NCBI GenBank assembly: GCA_035454885.1 | Contig: DATIGE010000038.1 | Coordinates: 1 to 55,238 of the forward strand | Source: a bacterium | GTDB lineage: Bacteria; UBA10199; JACPAL01; GCA-016699445 | Reading direction: 5' to 3' | Length of the DNA: 55,238 nucleotides | Shown: piece by piece, positions 1 through 9,024 of the stretch | Layout of the letters: every line of letters begins with the position of its first letter | Position numbering within the stretch: the first letter of the stretch is position 1 | Notes under the pieces: model-generated | Seen by the model: the letters and a program-made list of their open reading frames with translations, nothing else | Told to the model about the DNA's origin: nothing | Databases searched by the model: none | Made by a program: the position numbers and the translations under genes

Positions 1-19
1 TGGGAAGGAGAGCGCAACG

Positions 20-676
20 ATGAGACCTCAAGAAATGGACGAGCTTCTCGAACGCGTCTGGACGGAGAGGGAGAAGGGGAGGGACGCCCGCGAGGACGTT
101 CTGACCGCCTTGCCGGCCGGGGAGGGCGATTGCTGGCTGAAGAAGCTCGAGCAGGAACGGCTTGTGAGCGAAACCGGGGGACGCGTCCGCCTGACCCCCG
201 CGGGCGAAAAGGAGGCGTCGGGGATCATTCGACGGCACCGCCTGACGGAACGCCTCTTCGCGGACGTCTTCAATACGCGCGAGGAGACTTGGGAGCGTGA
301 GGCCTGCGAGCTCGAACATCCGACGGTCCTGACGGAGGAGGCGGTGAATGCGATCTGCGCCTTCCTGGGGCACCCGCCCACCTGCCCCCATGGGAGGCCG
401 ATCCCCCCGGGACCGTGCTGTGCGGAATTCCGTCTGGAAGTGAAATCCTTCGTCATCCCGCTGACCGAGGCGCGCATCGCCTCCCGTTACCGGATCGTCT
501 TCATCACGCCCAAGAGCGGACTTCGCCTGGACCGTCTGGCGGTCCTGGGAATCCTTCCCGGGAGCGAGATTCGCATCCATCAGAAGAAGCCGGCGTACGT
601 CCTCCGCATTGGAGAGACGGACGTCGCCCTGGATCACGAAATCGTGCGGGACATCTACGTCAAGGAAGCGCCCTGA
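20..676 (+). CDS. DtxR/MntR-family metalloregulator with C-terminal FeoA-like domain
   Basis: A 218-residue metal-dependent repressor of the DtxR/IdeR/MntR type, expected to bind DNA when loaded with Fe(II) or Mn(II). The N-terminal third is a winged helix. The metal-binding and dimerisation part shows H73-x3-E77 (RHRLTERLF) and C96-x2-E99-H100 (ACELEH), matching the DtxR ancillary and primary sites. From about residue 135 to the end lies an SH3/FeoA-like domain (LAVLGILPGSEIRIHQ). The start is set by GGAAGGAG ending nine bases before ATG. The last codons (YVKEAP, stop) lie inside a 25-bp sequence repeated 1.1 kb downstream, so whatever inserted there left the reading frame intact. Targets cannot be read from the window. 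The family call is solid; the metal is not determined. Confidence 0.88.
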   Translation: MRPQEMDELLERVWTEREKGRDAREDVLTALPAGEGDCWLKKLEQERLVSETGGRVRLTPAGEKEASGIIRRHRLTERLFADVFNTREETWEREACELEHPTVLTEEAVNAICAFLGHPPTCPHGRPIPPGPCCAEFRLEVKSFVIPLTEARIASRYRIVFITPKSGLRLDRLAVLGILPGSEIRIHQKKPAYVLRIGETDVALDHEIVRDIYVKEAP

Positions 677-682
677 CGGCGG
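658..682 (+). repeat. 25-bp direct repeat, left copy
   Basis: Perfect 25-bp match to 1776-1800, beginning CGTCAAGGAAGCG and ending CCTGACGGCGG. With one mismatch the match extends three bases further left. This copy contains the last codons and stop of the metalloregulator gene. Confidence 0.9.
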
Positions 683-976
683 GCTAGGCGGTTCCCTTCG
701 CCAAGGCGCTGCGCGCGTCTTCGATGTCGGATGGATAAGCCGATCAGCGTGAAAGCGACGGGGAAGGAGAGCTTGGCCGAGCGCCTAGCTGGAATCGGCG
801 GATTTGTCAGCCTGACTCTCGAAACGGGGAGGGTGCTGGGCCGTCAAGCCAAAGGTCTATAGGCCCTATTGAGATTCGAGTGGGCATAACAAATGCAACC
901 GATTCATTTTCATTTCGTTTCATCGAAACATTCTCTTGATTTTGTCGATAAAAGCACATTCACGGAGGCTCACGTC

Positions 977-1744
977 ATGCATCCATCGATCGTTTCTTTT
1001 CCTCTCACGGCGGCCGTCGGCCTGCCGATAGCCGTGGATGTTTTGGTCCGTATGGCTCCGGATGTGAGCGACAGGATTGTCGACGGAGAGGTGGGGAGAT
1101 TGAGGGCCGTCCTGGACGGCCTTTCTCTTCCGCGTTCTTTGCATGCCCCGGCGCTCGTCGAATTCGCGGTCAGTCTCTCATTTTCGCAGAGAATGCTCTT
1201 CAGCGAGGAAAAGGTGCAGGATCTTTTGGGGCGGATGAGGTCCCCTCTTTATCACATCCGGGGAGAAGCCCCCGAAGAAAAGACCCATTGGGGCCCTCTG
1301 CTCCCCGAGGCCCCCAACCATTATACGGGACAGTGGATCGGTGATGCGTCTTCTCCTGCGATGGCGGACTTCCTCCTTGAGAAAAACGAAAGCCGTTGGC
1401 TTGCGAAGGACTATTACGGATTTCTTCGCCGACGAATCGTCGAACTCAAGGCGGACTTTGAGGGGCTCCGGTGGGCGTTCGATTCCGAAAAGGACACCCA
1501 CGTTCGCGTGCGTCTGAGCCGGGCGACGGATTCAGCCATCTATAACGGGACCAGACTGGACCATGCCGCCTCTCAAATCTGCCGGGCTTTCGGATTTAGA
1601 GTCCTCATACATGAATCTTGGATGAACTTCGACTGGCTGGCCGATATTGAAGCGAAAGGTTCTCGAGGCGAATTGATGTCTCGCTCCCAGTTCGAGCAAG
1701 TCCTTCAATATGTGGATTGTAAGAGGAAACTTTACTCCTTGTAG
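977..1744 (+). CDS. Hypothetical protein inside the repeat-bounded segment
   Basis: A 255-residue protein I do not recognise. I chose the ATG at 977 over the longer frame from 893 because GGAGG at 964-968 is well placed for it. The N-terminus (MHPSIVSFPLTAAVGL) has no charge and carries prolines, the same style as the orphan proteins further along. The rest is mixed and soluble-looking, with an aromatic centre (HYTGQWIGD, LAKDYYGFLRR) and no membrane segment. A near-palindrome GTTTC-ATC-GAAAC at 917-929 lies 47 bp before the start. Upstream sequence is more AT-rich than its neighbours, which fits transfer. No function is proposed. Confidence 0.65.
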   Translation: MHPSIVSFPLTAAVGLPIAVDVLVRMAPDVSDRIVDGEVGRLRAVLDGLSLPRSLHAPALVEFAVSLSFSQRMLFSEEKVQDLLGRMRSPLYHIRGEAPEEKTHWGPLLPEAPNHYTGQWIGDASSPAMADFLLEKNESRWLAKDYYGFLRRRIVELKADFEGLRWAFDSEKDTHVRVRLSRATDSAIYNGTRLDHAASQICRAFGFRVLIHESWMNFDWLADIEAKGSRGELMSRSQFEQVLQYVDCKRKLYSL

Positions 1745-1775
1745 TCGCAGTATCTCAGCCCTTCGGCGTCAGCTG

Positions 1776-1800
1776 CGTCAAGGAAGCGCCCTGACGGCGG
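1776..1800 (+). repeat. 25-bp direct repeat, right copy
   Basis: Second perfect copy of the 658-682 sequence, lying in non-coding DNA 31 bp after the stop codon of the gene at 977-1744 and 27 bp before the 3' end of the peroxidase gene. Sequence on either side of the copies differs. Confidence 0.9.
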
Positions 1801-1827
1801 ATGCCGCCGCGCCTCATCCCGAGTTTC

Positions 1828-2754
1828 TCAGGCTCTTCCCAGAGATTTCAATGACTCCAGCGACGGGGCGAAGAAGGTCGCGCCGGAGACCGCGCAGGTG
1901 TGGTCCATCAGGTGATCGTGCAAGCCGTCGGCGTTCGTGCCGATCATTCGTGCCAGCATTTTTTCCGGAATCGACAAGTCCTTCGTGTAGGCGATGAAGA
2001 AGAGGCCCGCCTCCGTGACGGTCCCGTAGGGGAAGCTGTGGCGGACGATTTCCAACTCCCGACCCTCCTCCTCGACCACGACCCGGCTGATGTGGGCGGT
2101 CGGCGGTTTGAGTTTTTCCGGCAGTTCCTTGCTGTCCCGCTTCCGCCGTCCGATCACCTTCTCTTGTTCCTTGTCGGAGAGGTGCGACCAGCTCTCCAGG
2201 TTGTGGACATAGCGCTGGGTGAAGACATAACTCCCGCAGGCGAAACCGGGATCTTCCTTTCCGATCAGCGCCGCCGCCGCTCGATGCTTTCCCTTCGGAT
2301 TTTCGGTGCCGTCGATGAAACCCGTGATGTCTCGTGAATCGAGGTAGCGGAACCCGTGAACCTCCTCCATGACCTCTACGGCGCCGCCCAGCCGGTTCCG
2401 GATCCGGCGCGCCAGCTCAAAGTTGAGATCGTGACGTCCGGACAGGAGATGAAGCAGCAAATCCCCTCCGGTTGCCGGGGCCCGCCTTCCTTCCGCTTCG
2501 ATCGCGCGAAAGGGGCGGAGGCCGGACGGGCGCCGGTTGGGTGAGATCCGGTCCCAGAAATCGGAGCCGAACCCGACGGTGCAGACGGTCCTGGCCCTGG
2601 GATCGATCTTGGCGACGTTCTTTACGTAAAAGGGGATTTCGCCGGCGACCCGAGCGACGGATGACGAGTTCGTCGATGGGTCGTCGACCCGCAAGATGAT
2701 AAAGAGGGCGCTCCGGCCGGGTTCGGGGAGAATGCCGGGTTGAGGGTGGAGCAT
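1828..2754 (-). CDS. Dyp-type heme peroxidase, YfeX-like
   Basis: A 308-residue dye-decolorising peroxidase, close to the usual length of the YfeX/DypB branch. The distal motif GFIDGTENP is at 145-153. The likely proximal heme ligand is His221 (TAHISR), and the distal arginine is R238 in IVRHSFPYG, both as in YfeX. These enzymes oxidise porphyrinogens and other substrates with H2O2. No signal peptide is visible, so it is probably cytoplasmic. It is followed by fumarase on the opposite side of a 33-bp gap and may share regulation with the metal and redox genes nearby. The start is the first ATG; its ribosome site is weak. Confidence 0.92.
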   Translation of the reverse strand: MLHPQPGILPEPGRSALFIILRVDDPSTNSSSVARVAGEIPFYVKNVAKIDPRARTVCTVGFGSDFWDRISPNRRPSGLRPFRAIEAEGRRAPATGGDLLLHLLSGRHDLNFELARRIRNRLGGAVEVMEEVHGFRYLDSRDITGFIDGTENPKGKHRAAAALIGKEDPGFACGSYVFTQRYVHNLESWSHLSDKEQEKVIGRRKRDSKELPEKLKPPTAHISRVVVEEEGRELEIVRHSFPYGTVTEAGLFFIAYTKDLSIPEKMLARMIGTNADGLHDHLMDHTCAVSGATFFAPSLESLKSLGRA

Positions 2755-2787
2755 GGTGATCGCTGCCTTTCCGCCGAGATCTAACGT

Positions 2788-4182
<1,395 letters not shown>

Positions 4183-4209
4183 CGGAGGTCTCCTTGAAGT
4201 GTTCAAATG

Positions 4210-4623
4210 TTAAGGCGCGCTGACGGTGATCGAGCCGTTGGGCGGGACCATCGCGCCGAGATGCACGTCGCAATAATAGGGAATCACCTCGCCGGCATCG
4301 GCCGTGGCCGGGACCGTGATCGAACCGTCATCGCCGGCGTTGAGGAGGCCCGAGTCGAAGCGCCCGTCGTCGTCAAAGGCGTCCGGCGCGCTTTCGGAGG
4401 TCACCGTGTGGGCCGAGGTGTCGTTGTTGACCACGCACACGGTCTCGCCCGGCTTGGCGCTGAGGTTCAGCGGCGAGAAAACGAAGTCGTCGATCGTGAT
4501 GGTCTGTGTGCAGGCGGTTCCGCCGGAGGCGGTGCTGTTGTTGCAGGAAACGGCGGTGAAGAAAACGCCGCCCGCGAGAAGGATGCCGACCGCGGTCAGG
4601 ACCGCCCTGGTTCCGGATGTCAT
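4210..4623 (-). CDS. Cupredoxin-fold lipoprotein (plastocyanin-like)
   Basis: A 137-residue small blue-copper-type protein. An N-terminal hydrophobic segment ends in AVSC with Cys27 as a probable lipid anchor. The mature domain carries a type 1 copper set: H72 (SAHTV), C118, H121 and M125 (PYYCDVHLGAM). It should carry electrons at the periplasmic face. AAGGAGG sits nine bases before the start. It is transcribed away from the cytochrome-porin operon from a shared 93-bp intergenic region, so the two may be partners, which is inference. The lipobox is not perfect; a cleaved secreted form is possible. Confidence 0.87.
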   Translation of the reverse strand: MTSGTRAVLTAVGILLAGGVFFTAVSCNNSTASGGTACTQTITIDDFVFSPLNLSAKPGETVCVVNNDTSAHTVTSESAPDAFDDDGRFDSGLLNAGDDGSITVPATADAGEVIPYYCDVHLGAMVPPNGSITVSAP

Positions 4624-4716
4624 AGGTTCTCCTCCTTGTCCGTCAAGAAACTCGGGTGCCAAATTAAGCGACTCGAGGATTGATGTCCAGTGAACTTCGG
4701 AGTATGAAAAAAGCCC

Positions 4717-5793
4717 GTGAGGAAAATCATTCTTGTTGGGTGCGCCCTGGCGTTGGCATCGGGGATCGTCCTGCATCCCGAGCGCGCCCTGGCGGTGCCG
4801 TATTTCGCGGTCATGGAAGGCGCCAAGTGCAGCCTCTGCCACGAGAGCCCCACGGGGGCGGGCATGCGCAAGGAACACGGTGTCGGCTATTACAAAGAGC
4901 TTTCCCTGGAGGCGACGAAGGACCTGATCGACGACGAGTTCAAGGGCCAGCTCACCAAGTATTTCGCGGTCGGGGCCGATTTCCGGTTCCGGCACCTCGC
5001 GAATGTCCAGTCTCCCACCTCCAACGACTTTTCGGTGCCGCAGGGTTCGCTCTACGTCCGCGCCAGGCCCATCAAGCATTTCACGCTCTACGCGGACACC
5101 GACCTCGCCAATCTCGATAGCCGCGAGATTTTTGGACTGATTCATGAATTGCCTTACAACCTGTGGGTCAAGTTCGGGCGGATCAACCTGCCCTACGGCC
5201 TCCGCGTCCCTGACGATTCCTCCTTTATCAGAAGCGATCTGGGATTCACGTTCGGCTCTCAGGATTTGGGGGTGGAGGTCGGGATCGAACCCGGTCCGTT
5301 CACCTTCGCGGTCGCATACTCAAACGGGATCCCGGGCGGTAACGCCGACGACAACGAGCAAAAGGCGGTCACGTCCTCGGGGGCCTGGATCACGCGTTAC
5401 TTCCGTCTCGGCGGATCCTTCCAGTGGAACGACCAATCGCCGAACCGGCTCCTGACCGGCGGGGGATTCGTCGGCGTGCACTTTTGGCGCGTGGCCGTCC
5501 TGGGCGAGTTCGACGTCCAGAACATCCACGACAAGGCGACGGGCTCCGGGAGGACGGTCAAAGTGGGTTATGGCGAGGCGGACGTGCGCATCATTCCCGG
5601 CCTGGTCTTCAAAGGGACTTACGACGCCGTCGACGACGAGTTGCCGGCGAGCGGCCTCCATCACCGCGTCGGCGCCGGCTTTGAAATCTACCCGTTACCG
5701 TATTTGGAGGTTTCCACGATCTACCGGATGAGGGTCGGGAACGGCGCGCTCGGGCAGGATCAGATCTTCACCCAGGTTCACGGCTACTATTAA
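4717..5793 (+). CDS. Monoheme cytochrome-porin fusion, outer-membrane beta-barrel
   Basis: A 358-residue exported protein with a c-type heme site (CSLCH, 38-42) just after the signal peptide, in the context PYFAVMEGAKCSLCH. The rest alternates in beta-barrel style with repeated aromatic girdle residues and ends in Tyr-Tyr, as outer-membrane barrels often do. The architecture is that of small cytochrome-porins, including Cyc2-type proteins that move electrons across the outer membrane. It begins with GTG at 4717; the signal peptide supports this, although the GGAG site is 14 bases upstream. It leads an operon with a Cys-rich exported protein and a DUF2231 membrane protein. Electron donor or acceptor is unknown. 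Confidence 0.82.
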   Translation: MRKIILVGCALALASGIVLHPERALAVPYFAVMEGAKCSLCHESPTGAGMRKEHGVGYYKELSLEATKDLIDDEFKGQLTKYFAVGADFRFRHLANVQSPTSNDFSVPQGSLYVRARPIKHFTLYADTDLANLDSREIFGLIHELPYNLWVKFGRINLPYGLRVPDDSSFIRSDLGFTFGSQDLGVEVGIEPGPFTFAVAYSNGIPGGNADDNEQKAVTSSGAWITRYFRLGGSFQWNDQSPNRLLTGGGFVGVHFWRVAVLGEFDVQNIHDKATGSGRTVKVGYGEADVRIIPGLVFKGTYDAVDDELPASGLHHRVGAGFEIYPLPYLEVSTIYRMRVGNGALGQDQIFTQVHGYY

Positions 5794-5806
5794 CATGGAG
5801 GGTTTC

Positions 5807-6157
5807 ATGAGGAAATGGATTTTCCCAACCGTCCTTCTCTTGCTGGCCCTTTGGTCGGCGGATGTGCGTTCCGAGAGCGCGACGGTGACCGGCGAGGTCC
5901 TGGACACCTTCTGTTTCGCCGCCATGGGCGCGAAGGGGGAGAGCCACAGGCCCTGCGGGCTCGAGTGCGCCAAGAAGGGGATCCCGGTCGGGCTCTTGGA
6001 GGAGAAGACGAACCAGGTCTACGTCCTCCTCCCCGCGAAGGACAGAGGAACCCTGCCGCCCGAGCTCATTGACAAGATGGGCCGCAAGGCCACGGTCACC
6101 GGCAAAATCTACAAGAACGGCGGGAGCCAATTTTTGACCGTCGATTCGGTGCAATAA
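5807..6157 (+). CDS. Exported Cys-containing conserved protein
   Basis: A 116-residue protein with a clear signal peptide (MRKWIFPTVLLLLALW, then a cut near ADVRSES). The mature part starts TVTGEVLDTFCF and contains HRPCGLECAKKG, PVGLLEE and a C-terminal VTGKIYKNGGSQ. This pattern recurs in a widespread uncharacterised periplasmic family of OB-like small proteins. ATG 5807 is preferred over 5795 because GGAGGG precedes it. The three cysteines and histidine could bind metal or form a disulfide. It sits between the cytochrome-porin and the DUF2231 gene in the same operon, so a role in periplasmic redox chemistry is likely but unproved. Confidence 0.8.
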   Translation: MRKWIFPTVLLLLALWSADVRSESATVTGEVLDTFCFAAMGAKGESHRPCGLECAKKGIPVGLLEEKTNQVYVLLPAKDRGTLPPELIDKMGRKATVTGKIYKNGGSQFLTVDSVQ

Positions 6158-6640
6158 ATGCTCGAGTCTCTCCTCCCCGGCTTGAAGTCGTTGCAGAACC
6201 CGCATCCGCTCGTCGTGCATTTTCCTATCGCCTTCCTTCTGGGCGCGGTCTTCCTCTACATGCTGTCGATCGCCGTCCGCCGCGAGGGCATGGCCAAGTC
6301 GGCGTTTGCCTGTCTCCTCTTGGGCGCAATTTCGGCGCTGGTGGCGGCGGGGACCGGGCTCTATGCCGAGGAAGGCGTCATGGTCGGCCGCTCCGTGCGC
6401 GCGGCCCTTCTGGAGCCGCACGAACAATGGATGCTGACGGCGACGGGATTGAGCGTCGTCCTGGCGCTCTGGGCCGGGTGGCGTCGGCCCATGCCGCAAA
6501 GGGGGAAGTCTTTCTTCTTGATCCTTCTCGTTGTCTTATTGGCCGTGATCGCCAAGGGCGCCGACTTCGGCGGGCGGATGGTCTACGAGTACAACGCGGG
6601 CGGCTCGGCCTGCGGACAGCCGATCGAACTGAAGGAATGA
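6158..6640 (+). CDS. DUF2231 inner-membrane protein
   Basis: A 160-residue integral membrane protein with four hydrophobic helices. The family hallmark NPHPLVVHFPIAFLLG is at 14-29. Its ATG directly follows the stop codon of the upstream gene, which implies translational coupling. DUF2231 proteins often sit beside cytochromes and are suspected to bind heme or handle electrons through the conserved histidines; H17 and H21 are present here and another His lies at LEPHEQW. Third gene of the cytochrome-porin operon. It converges on the thrombospondin-repeat gene with a 10-bp gap. Confidence 0.85.
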   Translation: MLESLLPGLKSLQNPHPLVVHFPIAFLLGAVFLYMLSIAVRREGMAKSAFACLLLGAISALVAAGTGLYAEEGVMVGRSVRAALLEPHEQWMLTATGLSVVLALWAGWRRPMPQRGKSFFLILLVVLLAVIAKGADFGGRMVYEYNAGGSACGQPIELKE

Positions 6641-6650
6641 TTCGTCCTTG

Positions 6651-7877
6651 TTATCGGATCAGGGAGCACCCGCCCACGGAGTTTCCCGCGGCGCTCAAGC
6701 GCACGGTCGTCGTGAACTTTGCTTCTTGGCAACTCCCCGAATCGAAGACGATCATGTTCAGTTGGATCTCGTCGCTGGCATCCTTGCTGAGAGGCCTCGG
6801 CACCGTATAGACGACGACGCCATCGTCGATTTCCGCGGTCCCCACCGCGGCCGAGACCTTCGCGGTCACCTCGTTACCCTCGGGATCCGTGATCTCGTAG
6901 GGGATCTGGATGGTCCCTCCCTTGTGCCGGGGTTCCGAGAAGGTGACGGCCGCCGGTTGATTGCCGGGTAGGCTGATGCACGACTCCCCCGCCAGATCGC
7001 CCGTGTCGTCGTTGCAGTTGGGGATGCCGTCGCCGTTGGAGTCCGTGTCTGCAGTGCCGCAGCCGCAGATCCCGGCGCTCGTCTTGGCGGGATCGTTCGG
7101 GCAGTTGTCGTTGCAGTCTAATGTCCCATCGCCGTCGGTATCCGCATCCGGGACGCCGCAACCGCAGACCCCAGGCTCGGTCTTGGCTGGGTCATCGGGG
7201 CAGAGCTCGAGGCAATCCAGCGTTTCGTCGCCGTCGGTATCGATATTCGGCTGATCCGGACAGACGTCGTTGCAATCCGGGACCGTATCCCCGTCGGAAT
7301 CGTTGTCCGAAACGCCGCAACCGCAGATTCCGGGGTTGGTCTTGGCGGGATCCCCCGAGCAGTCGTCGTTGCAATCGGGGGCGCCGTCCTTGTCGGTATC
7401 GGCGTCGGAAACGCCGCAGCCGCACGCGCCGGGAACCGTCTTGTCCGGGTCGTTCGGGCAGAGGTCTCCGCCGCCGCATTGGCCGTCGCCGTCTCGGTCC
7501 GGTTCGCAGCAAAGCTCGCCCGTGTCCCCGTCGGAATCCTCCAACAGGAGCTTTCCGCTTTGCAGCGACAGATCCGCAACCTCCGCCGGCGTCTGTTTCG
7601 GACAACAAACGATCTCTTCGCAGGTGATTTCGCAGGCACCGCAGTGATCCCCTTCATGTTCCTCCAAATGCTTGGGAACCGAGCTGTCCGCGATGCAGAT
7701 TTCCTGGACATTTTCAGGGTTGCCCTGAGGAACATGGCAGAAGAGCGACTTCCTGTCCCCTTGGCCGCAGCGTTCGGCGCAGCCATCCCTCACGGGCTGC
7801 ACGGCCAGCAGATCGGCGGCGAATCCCATCGCCAAGACGGCAACGACGAGTCCTACGAACCTTTGAGTGCCCTTCAT
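6651..7877 (-). CDS. Secreted thrombospondin type 3 repeat protein with C-terminal GGCSLIR
   Basis: A 408-residue exported protein. Signal peptide residues 1-25 (MKGTQRFVGLVVAVLAMGF) are followed by a Cys-rich segment, then about five thrombospondin-3-like calcium-binding repeats of roughly 32 residues (D-x-D-x-D-G-D, DPAKT, CGCG). A beta-sandwich-like domain and a short C-terminus GNSVGGCSLIR close it. Repeats of this kind are usually extracellular and Ca2+-stabilised. The terminal Gly-Gly-Cys-x-Leu-x-Arg is also found at the end of a broken gene at 23861, so it may be a sorting or modification tag. AGGGAT directly before ATG supports the start; a longer frame to 8042 has no support. Confidence 0.85.
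   Translation of the reverse strand: MKGTQRFVGLVVAVLAMGFAADLLAVQPVRDGCAERCGQGDRKSLFCHVPQGNPENVQEICIADSSVPKHLEEHEGDHCGACEITCEEIVCCPKQTPAEVADLSLQSGKLLLEDSDGDTGELCCEPDRDGDGQCGGGDLCPNDPDKTVPGACGCGVSDADTDKDGAPDCNDDCSGDPAKTNPGICGCGVSDNDSDGDTVPDCNDVCPDQPNIDTDGDETLDCLELCPDDPAKTEPGVCGCGVPDADTDGDGTLDCNDNCPNDPAKTSAGICGCGTADTDSNGDGIPNCNDDTGDLAGESCISLPGNQPAAVTFSEPRHKGGTIQIPYEITDPEGNEVTAKVSAAVGTAEIDDGVVVYTVPRPLSKDASDEIQLNMIVFDSGSCQEAKFTTTVRLSAAGNSVGGCSLIR
7008..7466 (-). repeat. Thrombospondin-3 coding repeats
   Basis: About five in-frame repeats of roughly 32 codons within the secreted protein gene, recognisable at DNA level by recurring CCGCAACCGCAGA and GTCGTTGCA blocks. One unit (CPDQPNIDTDGDE) is shortened. 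Confidence 0.75.
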
Positions 7878-8066
7878 ATCCCTGCCCCCTTTTTTCTTGT
7901 GTCGAAAAAACTTGCCCCGACCGGCAACACAGCAAGTCGTGTGCCAAATGGCCTTCCAAGGGGTGGTCAGCGGTAACGTGCGAAAAGATAAGGGGATATT
8001 ATCTGGCTCCCGATGGCAGAGAGTGGGTGGACGGCGACCCACTCGTGACGCGGCGCGGCCACCGTT

Positions 8067-8083
8067 CTTATCAAATTGATAAG
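8067..8083. promoter_or_regulatory. 17-bp perfect palindrome CTTATCAA-A-TTGATAAG
   Basis: Eight-base arms around one base, immediately 3' of the M15-type gene and upstream of the thrombospondin-repeat gene. No T-run follows on either strand, so it is not a classic terminator. It could be an operator. Confidence 0.4.
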
Positions 8084-8084
8084 C

Positions 8085-9008
8085 CTATTGGTCCGACCGG
8101 ACGATCCACGTGTTGGACAGGATGGAATCGGGCATCTCGGGAAAGGGTTTTTCGCAGAAGTCGATCCGGACGGCCATCTTGCCGTCCGCCTTGATCTTTT
8201 CCGGTAGATCGAACTCGACCGAACGGGCGGACGCGCGGTTCGGGATCATCAGGCAGCCGTTTTCTTCCTTCAGGTCCTTCCGGTCGATGTCGAGCGTGGC
8301 GACGTCCTTTCCCTTCTCGGTCTCGAGTTTGACCTTCGGGCGGATGCCGATCGGATAATCGCTGATGCGAACGAAGGTCATGTAGACCCTCTCCGCGGGC
8401 CGGTAATAATCAAAATTCGTGCGCGAGATGATGAGCTTGTTGTGAGAGCCCAAGTTCTGTTCCACCTTTGTCGTCGTTTCGTCCCAAAAGCGGCTCGGCC
8501 CCACGTCCACGTGGATGCCCTTGGCGTGATAGTAGCCGGCGCCGCAGCAGTCGAGTCCGCGGACGAATTCCCAAAGTTTCTTCCCGTCGATCCCGTCCAT
8601 GTCGATATCCGCCGCCATCCCCTCGATATGCATGCTGGACTTGGCCGCGAGCTTGCCTTTCCTGCGCAGGCCGTCGTTGTATTCGGGGCTACGGTAGCCG
8701 GAGACGATCCGGATAGTTCCGCCCTTGAGCTGATCCTGTAGATAATCGAGGAGCGCGATGAGCCGCGGATGGATGAACTCGTCGGGGGCGGTCTTGAGGC
8801 CGAAGACCTCGTTGATCTTGTCCAAGGTCGGGAGGTCGTAATCGCCTTTCTTGTCGCGGTAGACGAAGAGGCCGCCCTTGCCGTTCTTCCGGCTTGCCAT
8901 CTTGACGACGCCGTCGCCTTCGAAGAAATAGCGGGGGCCGCCCGAGCCGGCGAATAGGGAAAGGGGGACGAGCAGCAGGATGAGGAACGCAATCGACTTG
9001 ATTTTCAT
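8085..9008 (-). CDS. Exported M15/DUF882-type peptidoglycan peptidase-like protein
   Basis: A 307-residue protein with a strong signal peptide (MKIKSIAFLILLLVPLSLF). The middle resembles the YcbK/DUF882 branch of peptidase M15: RIVSGYRSPEYN, then SMHIEGMAADID (His and Asp ligands), then GIHVDVGP (third ligand). Such enzymes cut or trim peptide stems of peptidoglycan using zinc. The last 110 residues form an extra beta-rich region I cannot name, which is longer than the usual family (about 180-200 residues). It is divergent from endonuclease III with a 16-bp gap. The start is the ATG at 9008. Confidence 0.82.
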   Translation of the reverse strand: MKIKSIAFLILLLVPLSLFAGSGGPRYFFEGDGVVKMASRKNGKGGLFVYRDKKGDYDLPTLDKINEVFGLKTAPDEFIHPRLIALLDYLQDQLKGGTIRIVSGYRSPEYNDGLRRKGKLAAKSSMHIEGMAADIDMDGIDGKKLWEFVRGLDCCGAGYYHAKGIHVDVGPSRFWDETTTKVEQNLGSHNKLIISRTNFDYYRPAERVYMTFVRISDYPIGIRPKVKLETEKGKDVATLDIDRKDLKEENGCLMIPNRASARSVEFDLPEKIKADGKMAVRIDFCEKPFPEMPDSILSNTWIVRSDQ

Positions 9009-9024
9009 GCCTATCGGCTAACAA

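Larger units (their letters stand above)
683..1800 (+). mobile_element. Putative inserted segment bounded by 25-bp direct repeats
   Basis: The stretch between the two repeat copies carries one orphan gene (977-1744) and about 290 bp of leader. The left copy is the intact 3' end of a conserved gene. This is how site-specific integration into a gene end usually looks, and a segmental duplication could give the same picture. There is no integrase or transposase and I see no terminal inverted repeats, so any element would be non-autonomous or a remnant. The leader (683-976) holds only a doubtful 43-codon ORF at 731-862 without a convincing ribosome site. An assembly join is the main alternative. 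Confidence 0.5.

Noticed and set aside
731-862. 43-codon ORF between the metalloregulator and the orphan gene
   Set aside because: No ribosome site, no family resemblance, and it lies wholly within the repeat-bounded leader; it could be chance.
757-880. Possible tRNA or riboswitch in the leader before the orphan gene
   Set aside because: A stretch resembling a tRNA arm (GGCCGAGCG) does not fold into a cloverleaf by eye and has no anticodon loop.
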